Shown here: piece after piece, positions 10,069 through 18,098 of the stretch
Numbering within the stretch: position 1 is the first letter of the stretch
How the letters are laid out: the number at the start of each line of letters is the position of its first letter
From: Burkholderiales bacterium
GTDB taxonomy: Bacteria > Pseudomonadota > Gammaproteobacteria > Burkholderiales > Burkholderiaceae_E
NCBI GenBank assembly: GCA_026399875.1
Contig: JAPLQF010000031.1
Location: forward strand, 1-64,000
Reading direction: 5' to 3'
DNA length: 64,000 bases
Program-made: the position numbers and the translations under genes
Notes under the pieces: model-generated
What the model saw: only the letters and a program-made list of their open reading frames with translations
What the model was told of the DNA's origin: nothing
Database searches by the model: none

Positions 10069-11598
10069 TCAGATCTCGCGGGTAAAGCCTTCCTCGACCA
10101 GCTCTGCAGCACGCAGGACAGCCCGCGCCTTGGCTTCGGTCTCCTGAAACTCGGCTTCCGGGATGGAATCGAACACCACGCCAGCCGCAGCCTGGACATT
10201 GAGGATGCCGTCCTTGAGCACCCCGGTGCGGATCGCGATCGCCACGTCCATCTCGCCCGACCAGCTCAAGTATCCACACGCGCCGCCATAGATGCCGCGC
10301 TTGACCGGCTCGAGCTCATCGATGATCTCCATCGCGCGCACCTTGGGCGCACCGGTCAGGGTGCCGGCCGGAAAGGTCGCGCGCAGCACATCGATGGCAT
10401 CGAGGCCTGGCAGCAACAGCGCCTCGACGTTTGAGACAATGTGCTGAACATGCGAGTACTTCTCGATGACCATCTGGTCGGTGACCTTGACGCTGCCGAT
10501 CTGGGCGATGCGCCCGAGATCGTTGCGAGCGAGGTCGATCAGCATCAGATGCTCGGCGCGCTCCTTGGGATCGGCGAGCAGTTCGGTTGCCAGAGCAGCG
10601 TCTTCGGCAGGCGTGAGGCCGCGCTTGCGCGTGCCGGCGAGCGGGCGAATCGTGATGCGCTTGGCGGCGACCTTCGCAGCGGAGCCTGCAGCGTCGAGAG
10701 TCGGTGACTCGACCGTCTCCTGACGGACCAGGATCTCAGGCGATGCGCCGATCACCTGGAAACCATCGAAATCGTAGTAGTACATGTAGGGCGACGGGTT
10801 GATCGAGCGCAGCGCCCGATACAGCGACAGCGGCGAATGCAGGAAGGGCTTTCGCAGACACTGGCCGACCTGCACCTGCATGACATCACCGGCGACGATG
10901 TACTCCTTGGCACGCGCCACGGCCGCGAGGTAGTCGTCGCGGGCAAATTCGCGGCGGGTCTCGCCGGCTGGCAGCGACGCGTCTTCGGGTTCGATGGCCG
11001 GCTGGGCCAGGCGCGCCTGCAGTTCGCGCAAACGGCGGCGGGCGAGCGTGTAGGCATCGGGCACCGTCGGGTCGGCATAGACGATCAGGTAGAGCTTGCC
11101 GCGCAGGTTGTCGACAATGGCGAGCTCATCGACGAGCAGCATGAGGACATCGGGCGTACCGATCGGGTCGGGCTTGATCGATGGGCCCAGGCGCGGCTCG
11201 ATGAAGCGCACCGCGTCATAGCCGAAATAGCCGGCGAGGCCACCGCAAAAACGCGGCAGACCGGGGCGCAATGCCACCCGAAAGCGGGCCTGGAACTGCC
11301 GCACGAATTCGAGCGGGTCGCCGCGCGACGACTCGATGACCTGATTGTCACGCACCACCTCGATCGCATCGCCCCGGGCGCGCAGCAGCGTTCGGGACGG
11401 CAACCCGATAAAGGAATAGCGCCCGAAACGCTCGCCTCCCACCACCGACTCGAGCAGGAAACTGTTGGCACGCCGCTGGCGATCGATGAGCTTTACGTAA
11501 AGCGACAAGGGCGTATCAAGGTCGGCCAGGCATTCGACGAGCAGCGGAATCCGGTTATAGCCCTGCGCGGCAAGCGCGCGAAATTCGATTTCGGTCAT
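10069..11598 (-). CDS. trpE: Anthranilate synthase component I
   Basis: Chorismate-utilising large subunit of anthranilate synthase (509 aa). The N-terminal domain contains the tryptophan feedback motif LLES within SFLLESVVGGERFGRYSF. The catalytic domain shows SPEILVR, PLAGTRKRG, LLADPKERAEHLMLIDLARND, FPAGTLTGAPKVRAMEIID and YGGACGY. It lies 14 bases after gph, so rpe-gph-trpE form one operon. trpG is about 2 kb downstream instead of adjacent. Confidence 0.97.
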   Translation of the reverse strand: MTEIEFRALAAQGYNRIPLLVECLADLDTPLSLYVKLIDRQRRANSFLLESVVGGERFGRYSFIGLPSRTLLRARGDAIEVVRDNQVIESSRGDPLEFVRQFQARFRVALRPGLPRFCGGLAGYFGYDAVRFIEPRLGPSIKPDPIGTPDVLMLLVDELAIVDNLRGKLYLIVYADPTVPDAYTLARRRLRELQARLAQPAIEPEDASLPAGETRREFARDDYLAAVARAKEYIVAGDVMQVQVGQCLRKPFLHSPLSLYRALRSINPSPYMYYYDFDGFQVIGASPEILVRQETVESPTLDAAGSAAKVAAKRITIRPLAGTRKRGLTPAEDAALATELLADPKERAEHLMLIDLARNDLGRIAQIGSVKVTDQMVIEKYSHVQHIVSNVEALLLPGLDAIDVLRATFPAGTLTGAPKVRAMEIIDELEPVKRGIYGGACGYLSWSGEMDVAIAIRTGVLKDGILNVQAAAGVVFDSIPEAEFQETEAKARAVLRAAELVEEGFTREI

Positions 11599-11612
11599 GA
11601 ATACGCGCAGCC

Positions 11613-12308
11613 TCAGTCGGACAGATCGATGTGATGGGCTGCACTGAGCAGCGAATCGAAGACCGCGTCGACATCGAGCGTGCGCACATCGCGACCTTCG
11701 TTGTAGCCATACGGAACCGCGAACACCGGCATACCTGCTGCCCGCGCGGCCAGCGCGTCGTTCAGCGAGTCGCCGATGGCGACAATCTCAGGCGGGTCGA
11801 TCTCGAAGCGCTGCGCCACATGGAGCATCGGCATCGGGTCGGGTTTGCGCCGAGGCAAGGCATCGCCGCCCACAATCAGCTCGAAGGCCTGCGCCAGACC
11901 GAAGCGCTCAAGCAGCGGATCGGTAAACGACTGCGGTTTGTTGGTCACACAGGCCAGTCGCAGACCCTTGGCACGCATTGCGGCCAGTCCGTCAACCACA
12001 CCATCGTAGGGACGCGAATGACGGCCGTTCTCGACCTGGTAATGGCGCATGAAGGCATCGTGGCCCCTGGCGTGCAGATCGTGATCGACCCGCGCATCGA
12101 GCGAACCACCGAGCGCGCGATGCACCAGAACCTCGACACCCTTGCCGATGTAGGACGCCACGGTGGCTTGCGGCAATGGCTCACGGCCGAGTTCAAGCAT
12201 CATCAGATTGGTGGCCGCAGCCAGATCGGCGGCGGTATCGAGCAAGGTGCCGTCGAGATCGATGATGACAGCGCGGGCACTCACCCGTGAGGTTTTCGCA
12301 GCGGTCAT
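11613..12308 (-). CDS. gph: Phosphoglycolate phosphatase (HAD family)
   Basis: HAD-superfamily phosphatase (231 aa). Motif I is [10 protein letters not shown], motif II is the threonine in CVTNKP, and motif III/IV is the [14 protein letters not shown]...[17 protein letters not shown] segment. The cap lies between motifs I and II. Gph removes phosphate from 2-phosphoglycolate formed by DNA repair or Rubisco oxygenation. Its start codon overlaps the rpe stop by ATGA, and rpe-gph-trpE is a conserved order in betaproteobacteria. Confidence 0.93.
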   Translation of the reverse strand: MTAAKTSRVSARAVIIDLDGTLLDTAADLAAATNLMMLELGREPLPQATVASYIGKGVEVLVHRALGGSLDARVDHDLHARGHDAFMRHYQVENGRHSRPYDGVVDGLAAMRAKGLRLACVTNKPQSFTDPLLERFGLAQAFELIVGGDALPRRKPDPMPMLHVAQRFEIDPPEIVAIGDSLNDALAARAAGMPVFAVPYGYNEGRDVRTLDVDAVFDSLLSAAHHIDLSD

Positions 12309-12997
12309 TTCGAGCCTGCGGCGTCGCGCAGCCGGTTCATGATGCCGCGATAGCCGCCACCCGGATCGGGAGCGCCGAACACCGCCGAGCCGGAAACAAA
12401 GGTATCGGCACCCGCCGCAGCAATCTCGCCGATGTTGTCGACTTTCACGCCGCCGTCGACCTCGAGCCAGATCGGCTGGCCGCCCTGCGCCATGTGCCGG
12501 TCGATGCGATCGCGCACCGCGCGCAGTTTTGGCAGCGCAGATGGGATGAAACTCTGGCCGCCGAAACCCGGGTTGACCGACATCAGCAGGATGATGTCGA
12601 GGCGGTCCATGACATGGTCGAGAAAATGCAGTGGCGTGCCAGGGTTGAACACCAGACCGGCCTTGCAGCCAGCATCGCGGATCGCCTGCAAAGAGCGGTC
12701 GATGTGCGATGACGCCTCGGGGTGAAAGGTGATGAGGTTTGCCCCGGCCTTGGCGAAGTCGAGCGCAAGACGGTCAACCGGCGCAACCATCAGATGAACG
12801 TCGATCGGTATCGTGACGTGCGGGCGGATCGCGGCGCAGACCATCGGTCCGATGGTCAAGTTGGGCACGTAATGATTGTCCATCACGTCAAAATGGATGA
12901 GATCGGCTCCGGCATCCTGTATGGCGCGAACCTCTTCGCCAAGCCGGGCAAAGTCGGCAGACAGGATACTGGGGGCAATCCGGAGAGGTCGAGTCAT
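12305..12997 (-). CDS. rpe: Ribulose-phosphate 3-epimerase
   Basis: Pentose-phosphate pathway TIM-barrel epimerase (230 aa). Recognisable blocks are [17 protein letters not shown] at the N-terminus, [16 protein letters not shown] with metal-binding His and Asp, [18 protein letters not shown] and LEVDGGVK. The frame is open upstream, but the ATG at 12997 fits the family start. It is the first gene of rpe-gph-trpE and is transcribed divergently from apaG with only 48 bases between the start codons. Confidence 0.96.
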   Translation of the reverse strand: MTRPLRIAPSILSADFARLGEEVRAIQDAGADLIHFDVMDNHYVPNLTIGPMVCAAIRPHVTIPIDVHLMVAPVDRLALDFAKAGANLITFHPEASSHIDRSLQAIRDAGCKAGLVFNPGTPLHFLDHVMDRLDIILLMSVNPGFGGQSFIPSALPKLRAVRDRIDRHMAQGGQPIWLEVDGGVKVDNIGEIAAAGADTFVSGSAVFGAPDPGGGYRGIMNRLRDAAGSK

Positions 12998-13045
12998 GAT
13001 CCCGGGATGATTCTCTAGAATGCGTCGGTTATCTAAGGAGATGCT

Positions 13046-13429
13046 TTGGCTACCGAAAACAAGTATGACATCCGCGTCGCATCGCAGTGCCGCTACCTCG
13101 GCGACCAGTCGAACCCGCAAGCGGGTCTTTATGCCTTCGCTTACACCATCACGATCACCAACACCGGCGCTGTGCCGTCGCAGCTGATCAGCCGTCACTG
13201 GGTGATCGAGGACAGCAACGGCCGGATGCAGAAAGTCGATGGGCTGGGTGTCGTCGGCCATCAGCCGCTGCTCCGTCCCGGTCAGTCTTTCGAGTATTCG
13301 AGTGGCAGCCAGCTCGAAACCCCGTCAGGCCGGATGCACGGCACCTACTTCTTCGTCGCCGAAGACGGCACACGGTTCGAAGCGCCGATCCCGGCGTTCG
13401 ACCTGTCGATGCCCCGCACCCTTCACTGA
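13046..13429 (+). CDS. apaG: ApaG protein
   Basis: 127-aa ApaG/DUF525 protein with an immunoglobulin-like beta fold. Typical segments are [45 protein letters not shown] and [14 protein letters not shown]. Function is unsettled: linked to Co2+/Mg2+ homeostasis in enterics and to polynucleotide or dinucleotide phosphates. Translation appears to start at a TTG codon at 13046, because a strong TAAGGAG (13034-13040) lies five bases upstream and no ATG is available in frame at that point. mltA follows, the usual Burkholderiales order. Confidence 0.93.
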   Translation: MATENKYDIRVASQCRYLGDQSNPQAGLYAFAYTITITNTGAVPSQLISRHWVIEDSNGRMQKVDGLGVVGHQPLLRPGQSFEYSSGSQLETPSGRMHGTYFFVAEDGTRFEAPIPAFDLSMPRTLH

Positions 13430-13471
13430 CGCCACCATCCGTCCAGCGCATCCGCAATGCTGCTGCCGTGA

Positions 13472-13552
13472 CTACTTGCCACGCATCGTCCACCAGACGA
13501 TCAACAGCACCAGCGATACCGCCAGCAGCGCCTCGAGATAAATCACCCACAT
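13472..13552 (-). CDS. Small single-pass membrane protein (26 aa)
   Basis: Tiny ORF: MWVIYLEALLA, a hydrophobic helix, then VWWTMRGK. A GAGGA motif lies seven bases before the ATG, an excellent ribosome binding site. The protein is one transmembrane helix with an acidic residue near the N-terminus and a short basic tail. I recall similar small proteins ending in IVWWTM in Burkholderiales genomes, but cannot verify it here. Its start codon overlaps the mltA start codon on the opposite strand by two bases, so the mltA promoter would have to lie within this ORF. Function unknown. Confidence 0.5.
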   Translation of the reverse strand: MWVIYLEALLAVSLVLLIVWWTMRGK

Positions 13553-14801
13553 GATCCGATCCTCGCAAGTCGGCGCCATTATCGCCTGTGTGATGGCGAT
13601 GGTGATGGCGCTCGGATGCACCGCGCCGCCGCCGGCGCAACGCCCGGGCGTCGCACCGCAGCCGACACCGCCGAGCGTCCCGGGCCAGCAGGCCGCCGTG
13701 CCGGTCTCACCCGCCTTCCTGCCAGGCTGGGCCGGCGATGACCTCGATGGCCTGTCTGCGGCCATCAGCCGTCAATGTGCAATGCGAACACCGCCCGGCA
13801 GCTGGCCGAAACTGTGCATCGAATTCAACGCATTACCACAGGCCAAAGCAGGGTCCAATGGTTCGCGCCCCACGCCGATCGCATTGCGGCGCTGGCTCGA
13901 GACGCGCTTTGCAGCCTGGCCGCTGCGTGATGCCAGCGGCGGCGCCGAGGGGCTATTGACCGGCTATTACGAGCCCCAGCTCACCGGCAGTCGCAAGCGC
14001 GAGTCGAGTCAGCAGACACCCCTCTATTCGCGGCCTGCTGACCTGCTCACCATCGACCTGGCCGAGGTCGAGCCGCGGCTCGCGGGCATGCGCTTGCGCG
14101 GACGCCTGCAGGGACAACGCGTCGTACCGTTCTACAGTCGCGCCGACATCGAGACGAAAGGACCGCTCACCGGCAATGAACTGCTGTGGGTCGATGACCG
14201 TGTCGGCGCTTTCTTTCTCGAGATCCAGGGCTCTGGACGGGTGACGCTGCGCGACGGTGCAACGGTGAGAGTGGTCTATGCCGATCAGAACGGTCATCCC
14301 TATCGGGCCATCGGACGCACCCTGATCGATCGGGGCGCTTTGCGCAGCGACGAGGTGAGTGCACCGTCCATCAGAAGCTGGCTGCAGGCCAATCCCGCCC
14401 AGGCCGCCGAGGTGATGCGCACCAACCCGAGCGTGGTGTTTTTCCGTGAAGCCCCGCCACCCCCGACGCCCGCTCCGGGCGACCCTGAGGCCGGCCCTGC
14501 GGGCTCGCTCGGCGTGCCGCTCACCGCCTTGCGATCGCTGGCAGTCGACCGTTCGAAAGTGGCACTCGGCAGTCTGGTATGGCTCGACACCACGCACCCG
14601 GTCGACGGCAAACCGATGCGGCGCGCCATGGCGGCGCAGGATACCGGCGGCGCCATCACAGGCGCAATCAGAGGCGATGTCTTCTGGGGCTACGGTGCCG
14701 AGGCCGAACGGGCCGCCGGTTTGATGCGCTCACGCGGACGAATGTGGGTGCTGTGGCCGGCAGGCGAGGCACTGCCCGCCAGCGGAGATTCAGCCCGCTG
14801 A
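13551..14801 (+). CDS. mltA: Membrane-bound lytic murein transglycosylase A
   Basis: Lipoprotein lytic transglycosylase cleaving peptidoglycan with formation of 1,6-anhydro-muropeptides (416 aa). The N-terminus is a lipoprotein signal with lipobox MALGC around residues 19-23, then a Pro/Ala-rich linker. The MltA domain includes GLLTGYYEPQLTGS and GPLTGNELLWVDD. The C-terminal 3D domain has VALGSLVWLDTTHP and the MAAQDTGGAITGAIRGDVFWG segment containing the catalytic aspartate. An insertion rich in Pro, about PPPPTPAPGDPEAGP near residue 300, lies just before the 3D domain. It follows apaG. Confidence 0.94.
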   Translation: MIRSSQVGAIIACVMAMVMALGCTAPPPAQRPGVAPQPTPPSVPGQQAAVPVSPAFLPGWAGDDLDGLSAAISRQCAMRTPPGSWPKLCIEFNALPQAKAGSNGSRPTPIALRRWLETRFAAWPLRDASGGAEGLLTGYYEPQLTGSRKRESSQQTPLYSRPADLLTIDLAEVEPRLAGMRLRGRLQGQRVVPFYSRADIETKGPLTGNELLWVDDRVGAFFLEIQGSGRVTLRDGATVRVVYADQNGHPYRAIGRTLIDRGALRSDEVSAPSIRSWLQANPAQAAEVMRTNPSVVFFREAPPPPTPAPGDPEAGPAGSLGVPLTALRSLAVDRSKVALGSLVWLDTTHPVDGKPMRRAMAAQDTGGAITGAIRGDVFWGYGAEAERAAGLMRSRGRMWVLWPAGEALPASGDSAR

Positions 14802-14816
14802 ACAAGGGTTCAGCGG
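14795..14816 (+). terminator. Stem-loop at the end of mltA
   Basis: Perfect 9-bp stem CCGCTGAAC / GTTCAGCGG with an AAGG loop, overlapping the mltA stop codon. There is no clear run of T after it on either strand, so it may be a weak terminator or only an mRNA 3'-end stabiliser between the convergent mltA and dsbC genes. Confidence 0.4.
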
Positions 14817-14876
14817 CTGGAATTGTTCAGACCGACGCTTTCGCCTGACTCGGCGAGGGCCTCGCGAAGCAGGTTG

Positions 14877-15659
14877 TCAGGAGTTCTCTTCAAGCAGTTT
14901 GGCAAGGCGATCGGCAGGAATACCACCCGGCACGCGCTTGCCGTTGTTGAAGAAAATGGTCGGCGTGCCGGTGATCTTGAGCTTGCGACCAAGCTCGGTG
15001 ATCTTGTCGACCGGCGTGGTGCAGGCGCCCTTGTTGTCGGGCACCTTGCCCGAGATCATCAGATCGTTCCAAGCCCTGGATTTATCAGAGGCACACCAGG
15101 CCTGGCGCACCTTGAGATCGGAATCGGCCGACAGGATCGGCAGCGTGAAGGTGTAGATGGTCACGTCCGGCATGCTGACCAGATCCTTGCGCAGACTGCG
15201 GCAATAGCCGCAGTTGGGATCCTCGAAGACCGCGACGCGGCGAGTCCCCTTGCCATTGACCTGCTTGATCGCAATGGCGAGCGGCAGATCCTTGAACTTG
15301 ATGGCGGTGAGCTCATCGATGCGTTCCTGGGTCAGGTTGCGGCTGGTCTTGAGGTCGATGAGCTGGCCCTCGACAAAGGCATGCATCGCTTTTTCATCGA
15401 CATAGATCAGATCGGTGTTGACCTGCACTTCCCAGATGCCGGGAACCGGCGAGCGGCGCGTGTTCTCGACCTTGTAGCGGCCCTGCAGCCAGGTCTCGAC
15501 CGCTGCCTTGATCTGCGGTGCCGGATCGGCGTCGGACGCGGCGGCGATCGGTGCGACGCCTGACAGCATCAGCACGAGCGCAATCACCGGCACACTGCGC
15601 GACAGCAAATGGCTGAAGCGCGAGAAACGGAATGCACAAAGCACAGACATGATGGTCAT
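14877..15659 (-). CDS. dsbC: Thiol:disulfide interchange protein DsbC
   Basis: Periplasmic disulfide isomerase (260 aa). An N-terminal signal sequence ends near ASDADPAP at about residue 41. The N-terminal dimerisation domain (about 45-105) is followed by a thioredoxin fold with active site CGYC at residues 150-153 in FEDPNCGYC and the cis-proline loop TGTPTIFF. Two further cysteines (WCAS and KGACTTP) can form the structural disulfide. The ATG at 15659 is preceded by AGGAA. It lies 34 bases after ubiH on the same strand, a common Burkholderiales pair. Confidence 0.95.
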   Translation of the reverse strand: MTIMSVLCAFRFSRFSHLLSRSVPVIALVLMLSGVAPIAAASDADPAPQIKAAVETWLQGRYKVENTRRSPVPGIWEVQVNTDLIYVDEKAMHAFVEGQLIDLKTSRNLTQERIDELTAIKFKDLPLAIAIKQVNGKGTRRVAVFEDPNCGYCRSLRKDLVSMPDVTIYTFTLPILSADSDLKVRQAWCASDKSRAWNDLMISGKVPDNKGACTTPVDKITELGRKLKITGTPTIFFNNGKRVPGGIPADRLAKLLEENS

Positions 15660-15693
15660 GAAGGTTCCTGATTCGGCTTGATTTTCTGCGTGA

Positions 15694-16899
15694 TCATTGC
15701 ACAGCGCGAGCGATCAGCAAGCGCCGAGCCAGACCCGAACTTGCCACAGCCCGCCAACCGAGATCGCGCAATCCGACGAGCGGCGCGGGCAGCGGCCCGA
15801 ACGCACGCTGCAGCGCATCGGTTGTGGTCTGAACCAGCGAAACCGCTTCGACTCGGGCGCGCTCATAGCGTCGCCACAGCAGTTCATCGGCGAGATCACG
15901 GTAAAACTCGCGACCCTTGAGCACGTCGAGCAGTTGCCTGACATCACCGAAGCCGATGTTCATGCCCTGCCCTGCCAGCGGATGAATCGCATGCGCGGCA
16001 TCGCCGATCAGCACCAGCCTGGGCGCAATCAGGCGCGGCACCTTAATCAGGCGAAGCGCAAACGAATGGGCGGGCGTGATCAGATTCAGTTCACCCAGCA
16101 TCTGATTCGATTCATCGGTCACCCGCGCGGCAAGCTGCTCGCCGGTCATCGCCGACAACTCATCTGCAAGACCGGTGGGGGCCGACCAGACCATGCTGGT
16201 GCGCCCCCGATCGGGCGAGACGGGGGGCAGGGGCAGGAGTGCCAGCACGCCCAGATCTGGGCCGAACCACTGATAGGCGGTGTCGGCATGAGGCAGGCTG
16301 GACTCGAAATTGGCGACCACCGCGCGCTGGGGATAGTCAGACACCCTGGCCTCGATGCCGGCGAGCGTACGCAAGGTGGAGTCGGCGCCATCGGCGGCCA
16401 CCGCCAGCTTCGCAACCAGCGACTGGCCAGAGCCCAGGCCGAGCCGGATTCGGCCGGCGGGGCCCTTGCCTTCGCAACTCATGTCGGTGACCGTGTCGTC
16501 GATCGTGGCCACGCCGGCAAATCGCAGCGCAGCCTCGAGCGTTGTCATCAGCGTGCGGTTTTCGATGATGAAGGCCAGCGCTTCGACCTGTCCGCGATAG
16601 GCATCGAGATGCAGTTCGGGGGCATCGGCCTGTTGTCCGGCGTAAACGCGCATGTCGTAGACCGGCGTGATGCGTTCTTGGGGCAGCGCATCCCAGATGC
16701 GCAGGCTGCGCAGCAGGTCGCGGGTGCCGGGCGACAGGGCGAAAACCCGGCTGTCCCAGTCGGTGTGCCTGGTTGGCGTTGCCGACGCAGGTCCGACCCA
16801 GGCAACCCGCAGGCCAGCCTGCGACAGCCCGAGCGCGGCAGCGGCGCCGACCGCACCGCGGCCGGCCACGACGACATCGAAGGGTCCGCTGGCGCTCAC
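15694..16899 (-). CDS. ubiH: FAD-dependent hydroxylase, UbiH/UbiF/VisC family
   Basis: Flavoprotein aromatic-ring monooxygenase of the ubiquinone biosynthesis hydroxylase family (401 aa). It has the N-terminal FAD motif VVAGRGAVGAAAALGLSQAG, the middle DG motif VAADGADSTLR and the second FAD motif LIGDAAHAIHPLAGQGMNIGFGDV. The GTG start at 16899 is the best available. Which of the ring positions (C5, C6 or C1) it hydroxylates cannot be read from sequence alone, so the ubiH symbol is tentative. It is followed by dsbC. Confidence 0.87.
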   Translation of the reverse strand: MSASGPFDVVVAGRGAVGAAAALGLSQAGLRVAWVGPASATPTRHTDWDSRVFALSPGTRDLLRSLRIWDALPQERITPVYDMRVYAGQQADAPELHLDAYRGQVEALAFIIENRTLMTTLEAALRFAGVATIDDTVTDMSCEGKGPAGRIRLGLGSGQSLVAKLAVAADGADSTLRTLAGIEARVSDYPQRAVVANFESSLPHADTAYQWFGPDLGVLALLPLPPVSPDRGRTSMVWSAPTGLADELSAMTGEQLAARVTDESNQMLGELNLITPAHSFALRLIKVPRLIAPRLVLIGDAAHAIHPLAGQGMNIGFGDVRQLLDVLKGREFYRDLADELLWRRYERARVEAVSLVQTTTDALQRAFGPLPAPLVGLRDLGWRAVASSGLARRLLIARAVQ

Positions 16900-16946
16900 G
16901 ATCAGGTTTTCAGCAAGGGATGTGCGGGATGCCGGCTACGCATGGT

Positions 16947-16975
16947 TTGTCGAGCATACAGGGATCGGCTATGAT
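16947..16975 (+). promoter_or_regulatory. Promoter of tRNA-Phe
   Basis: TTGTCG (16947-16952), a 17-base spacer and TATGAT (16970-16975), followed by a GC-rich stretch. The start would fall near 16982, about 45 bases before the tRNA. Spacing and position make a sigma-70 promoter likely. Confidence 0.65.
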
Positions 16976-17026
16976 CGCCGGCTCGTGTCTGGCATGCGGA
17001 TGTCGCCTGTCCTGTCGATACGACGT

Positions 17027-17102
17027 GGCCAAGTAGCTCAGTCGGTAGAGCAGCGGATTGAAAATCCGCGTGTCGGTGGTTCGATTCCGCCCTTGGCCAC
17101 CA
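17027..17102 (+). tRNA. tRNA-Phe (GAA)
   Basis: 76-base tRNA with acceptor stem GGCCAAG/CTTGGCC and encoded ACCA end. The D-arm begins AGCTCAGTCGGTAGAGC, the anticodon loop TTGAAAA carries GAA, and the T-loop GGTTCGATTCC is standard. Flanked by its own promoter and a rho-independent terminator, so probably a single-gene transcript. Confidence 0.98.
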
Positions 17103-17120
17103 TATATATCAATTTATATC

Positions 17121-17157
17121 AACGGCTTGCATGTGTTCGCTCACTGCAGGCCGTTTT
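17121..17157 (+). terminator. Rho-independent terminator after tRNA-Phe
   Basis: AACGGCTTGCA pairs with TGCAGGCCGTT (11 bp with one G-U pair) around a 13-base loop, ending in a TTTT run. Placed 19 bases after the tRNA CCA end. Confidence 0.7.
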
Positions 17158-17189
17158 GCTTCGTGTGGTTCCTGTCTGATTGCGCGACC

Positions 17190-18077
17190 TCAGCGCGGCC
17201 GGTCACCCTTGACCGTCACCCGGTTGCCATAGCGCCGCTGTGGCCAGTAGTCCCACATGGCTCGGTGCTGTGCACTTCGGTTATCCCAGAAGGCCACGCT
17301 GTTGGGCTGCCAGCGAAAACGGCATTGAAAGAGCGGGTTGGCCGCATGCTCGAAGAGGTAGGCGAGGATCGCGTCACTCTCATCGACCGGAATGCCCTGA
17401 ATGCCGCGGGTAAAACCCCGATTGACGAAAAGCGCTTTTTTTCCGCTCACCGGATGAGTCCGGATGACCGGATGAGCCGCCCGAGGATAGGCCGGCTTGT
17501 CCTGCACACCGAAATTGGCGTAGGTGCCGCGATAGTTGAGCTCGCCGTCATGCACGGCGACCAGACCATCAAGGTAGGTTTTCATGCGATCTGACAGCGC
17601 TTCGTAAGCCGCAAACATATTGGCAAACAGCGTGTCGCCGCCCTGCGCGGGGCATTCCTTGATGTAAAGGATGCTCCCCAGAGGGGGCTCGTCGTCGCAT
17701 GAGACGTCCGAATGCCAGCCTTCGCCGTTGGCGCGAGGGCTGTCCTTGTCAGCCGTGATGATCATGAGTTCGGGCATGCCTGGCTCGTGAGGCGCAGCCG
17801 GGTGCAAGTGCAGCGGGCCGAAGTGGCGGCCAAAGTTCAGGTGCTGTGCAGGAGTCATGTGCTGGTCGCGAAAAAAGACCACGCAGTGTGTGACCAGCGC
17901 ACGTTCGATTTCCTCCAGCTGAAGGGGCGTGGGCGCAGCCAGATCCACGCCACTGATCTCGGCCCCGATCACCGGCGTGAGCGGCTCGACCGTGATTGTC
18001 CTGTAGGGCTCTGCGGCCTCAACCAGATGGCGAATGCGCGGGCCCTTTTTTCGTAATTCAAGACTGTTCGCCAGCAT
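17190..18077 (-). CDS. TauD/TfdA family alpha-ketoglutarate-dependent dioxygenase
   Basis: Non-heme iron dioxygenase (295 aa) of the family that includes taurine dioxygenase TauD and 2,4-D dioxygenase TfdA. The iron facial triad is visible: His122 and Asp124 in EGWHSDVSC and the distal His in NRSAQHRAMWDY, followed by the 2-oxoglutarate-binding Arg in RYGNRVTV. The typical PVIGAEISGVDL start is present. A strong AAGGAG precedes the ATG. It follows an orphan Bug protein gene by 21 bases, suggesting an imported organic acid or sulfonate is the substrate; the exact one is unknown. Confidence 0.88.
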   Translation of the reverse strand: MLANSLELRKKGPRIRHLVEAAEPYRTITVEPLTPVIGAEISGVDLAAPTPLQLEEIERALVTHCVVFFRDQHMTPAQHLNFGRHFGPLHLHPAAPHEPGMPELMIITADKDSPRANGEGWHSDVSCDDEPPLGSILYIKECPAQGGDTLFANMFAAYEALSDRMKTYLDGLVAVHDGELNYRGTYANFGVQDKPAYPRAAHPVIRTHPVSGKKALFVNRGFTRGIQGIPVDESDAILAYLFEHAANPLFQCRFRWQPNSVAFWDNRSAQHRAMWDYWPQRRYGNRVTVKGDRPR

Positions 18078-18098
18078 GCTTGTCTCCTTTGTAGGGGT

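Noticed and set aside
15697-16974. A 425-codon plus-strand open frame antisense to ubiH
   Set aside because: ubiH has intact FAD motifs on the other strand; the plus frame shows no domain and no ribosome binding site.
17103-17120. AT-rich stretch after tRNA-Phe considered as an integration site
   Set aside because: No integrase gene, no second copy of the tRNA 3' end was seen downstream, and a normal terminator follows.
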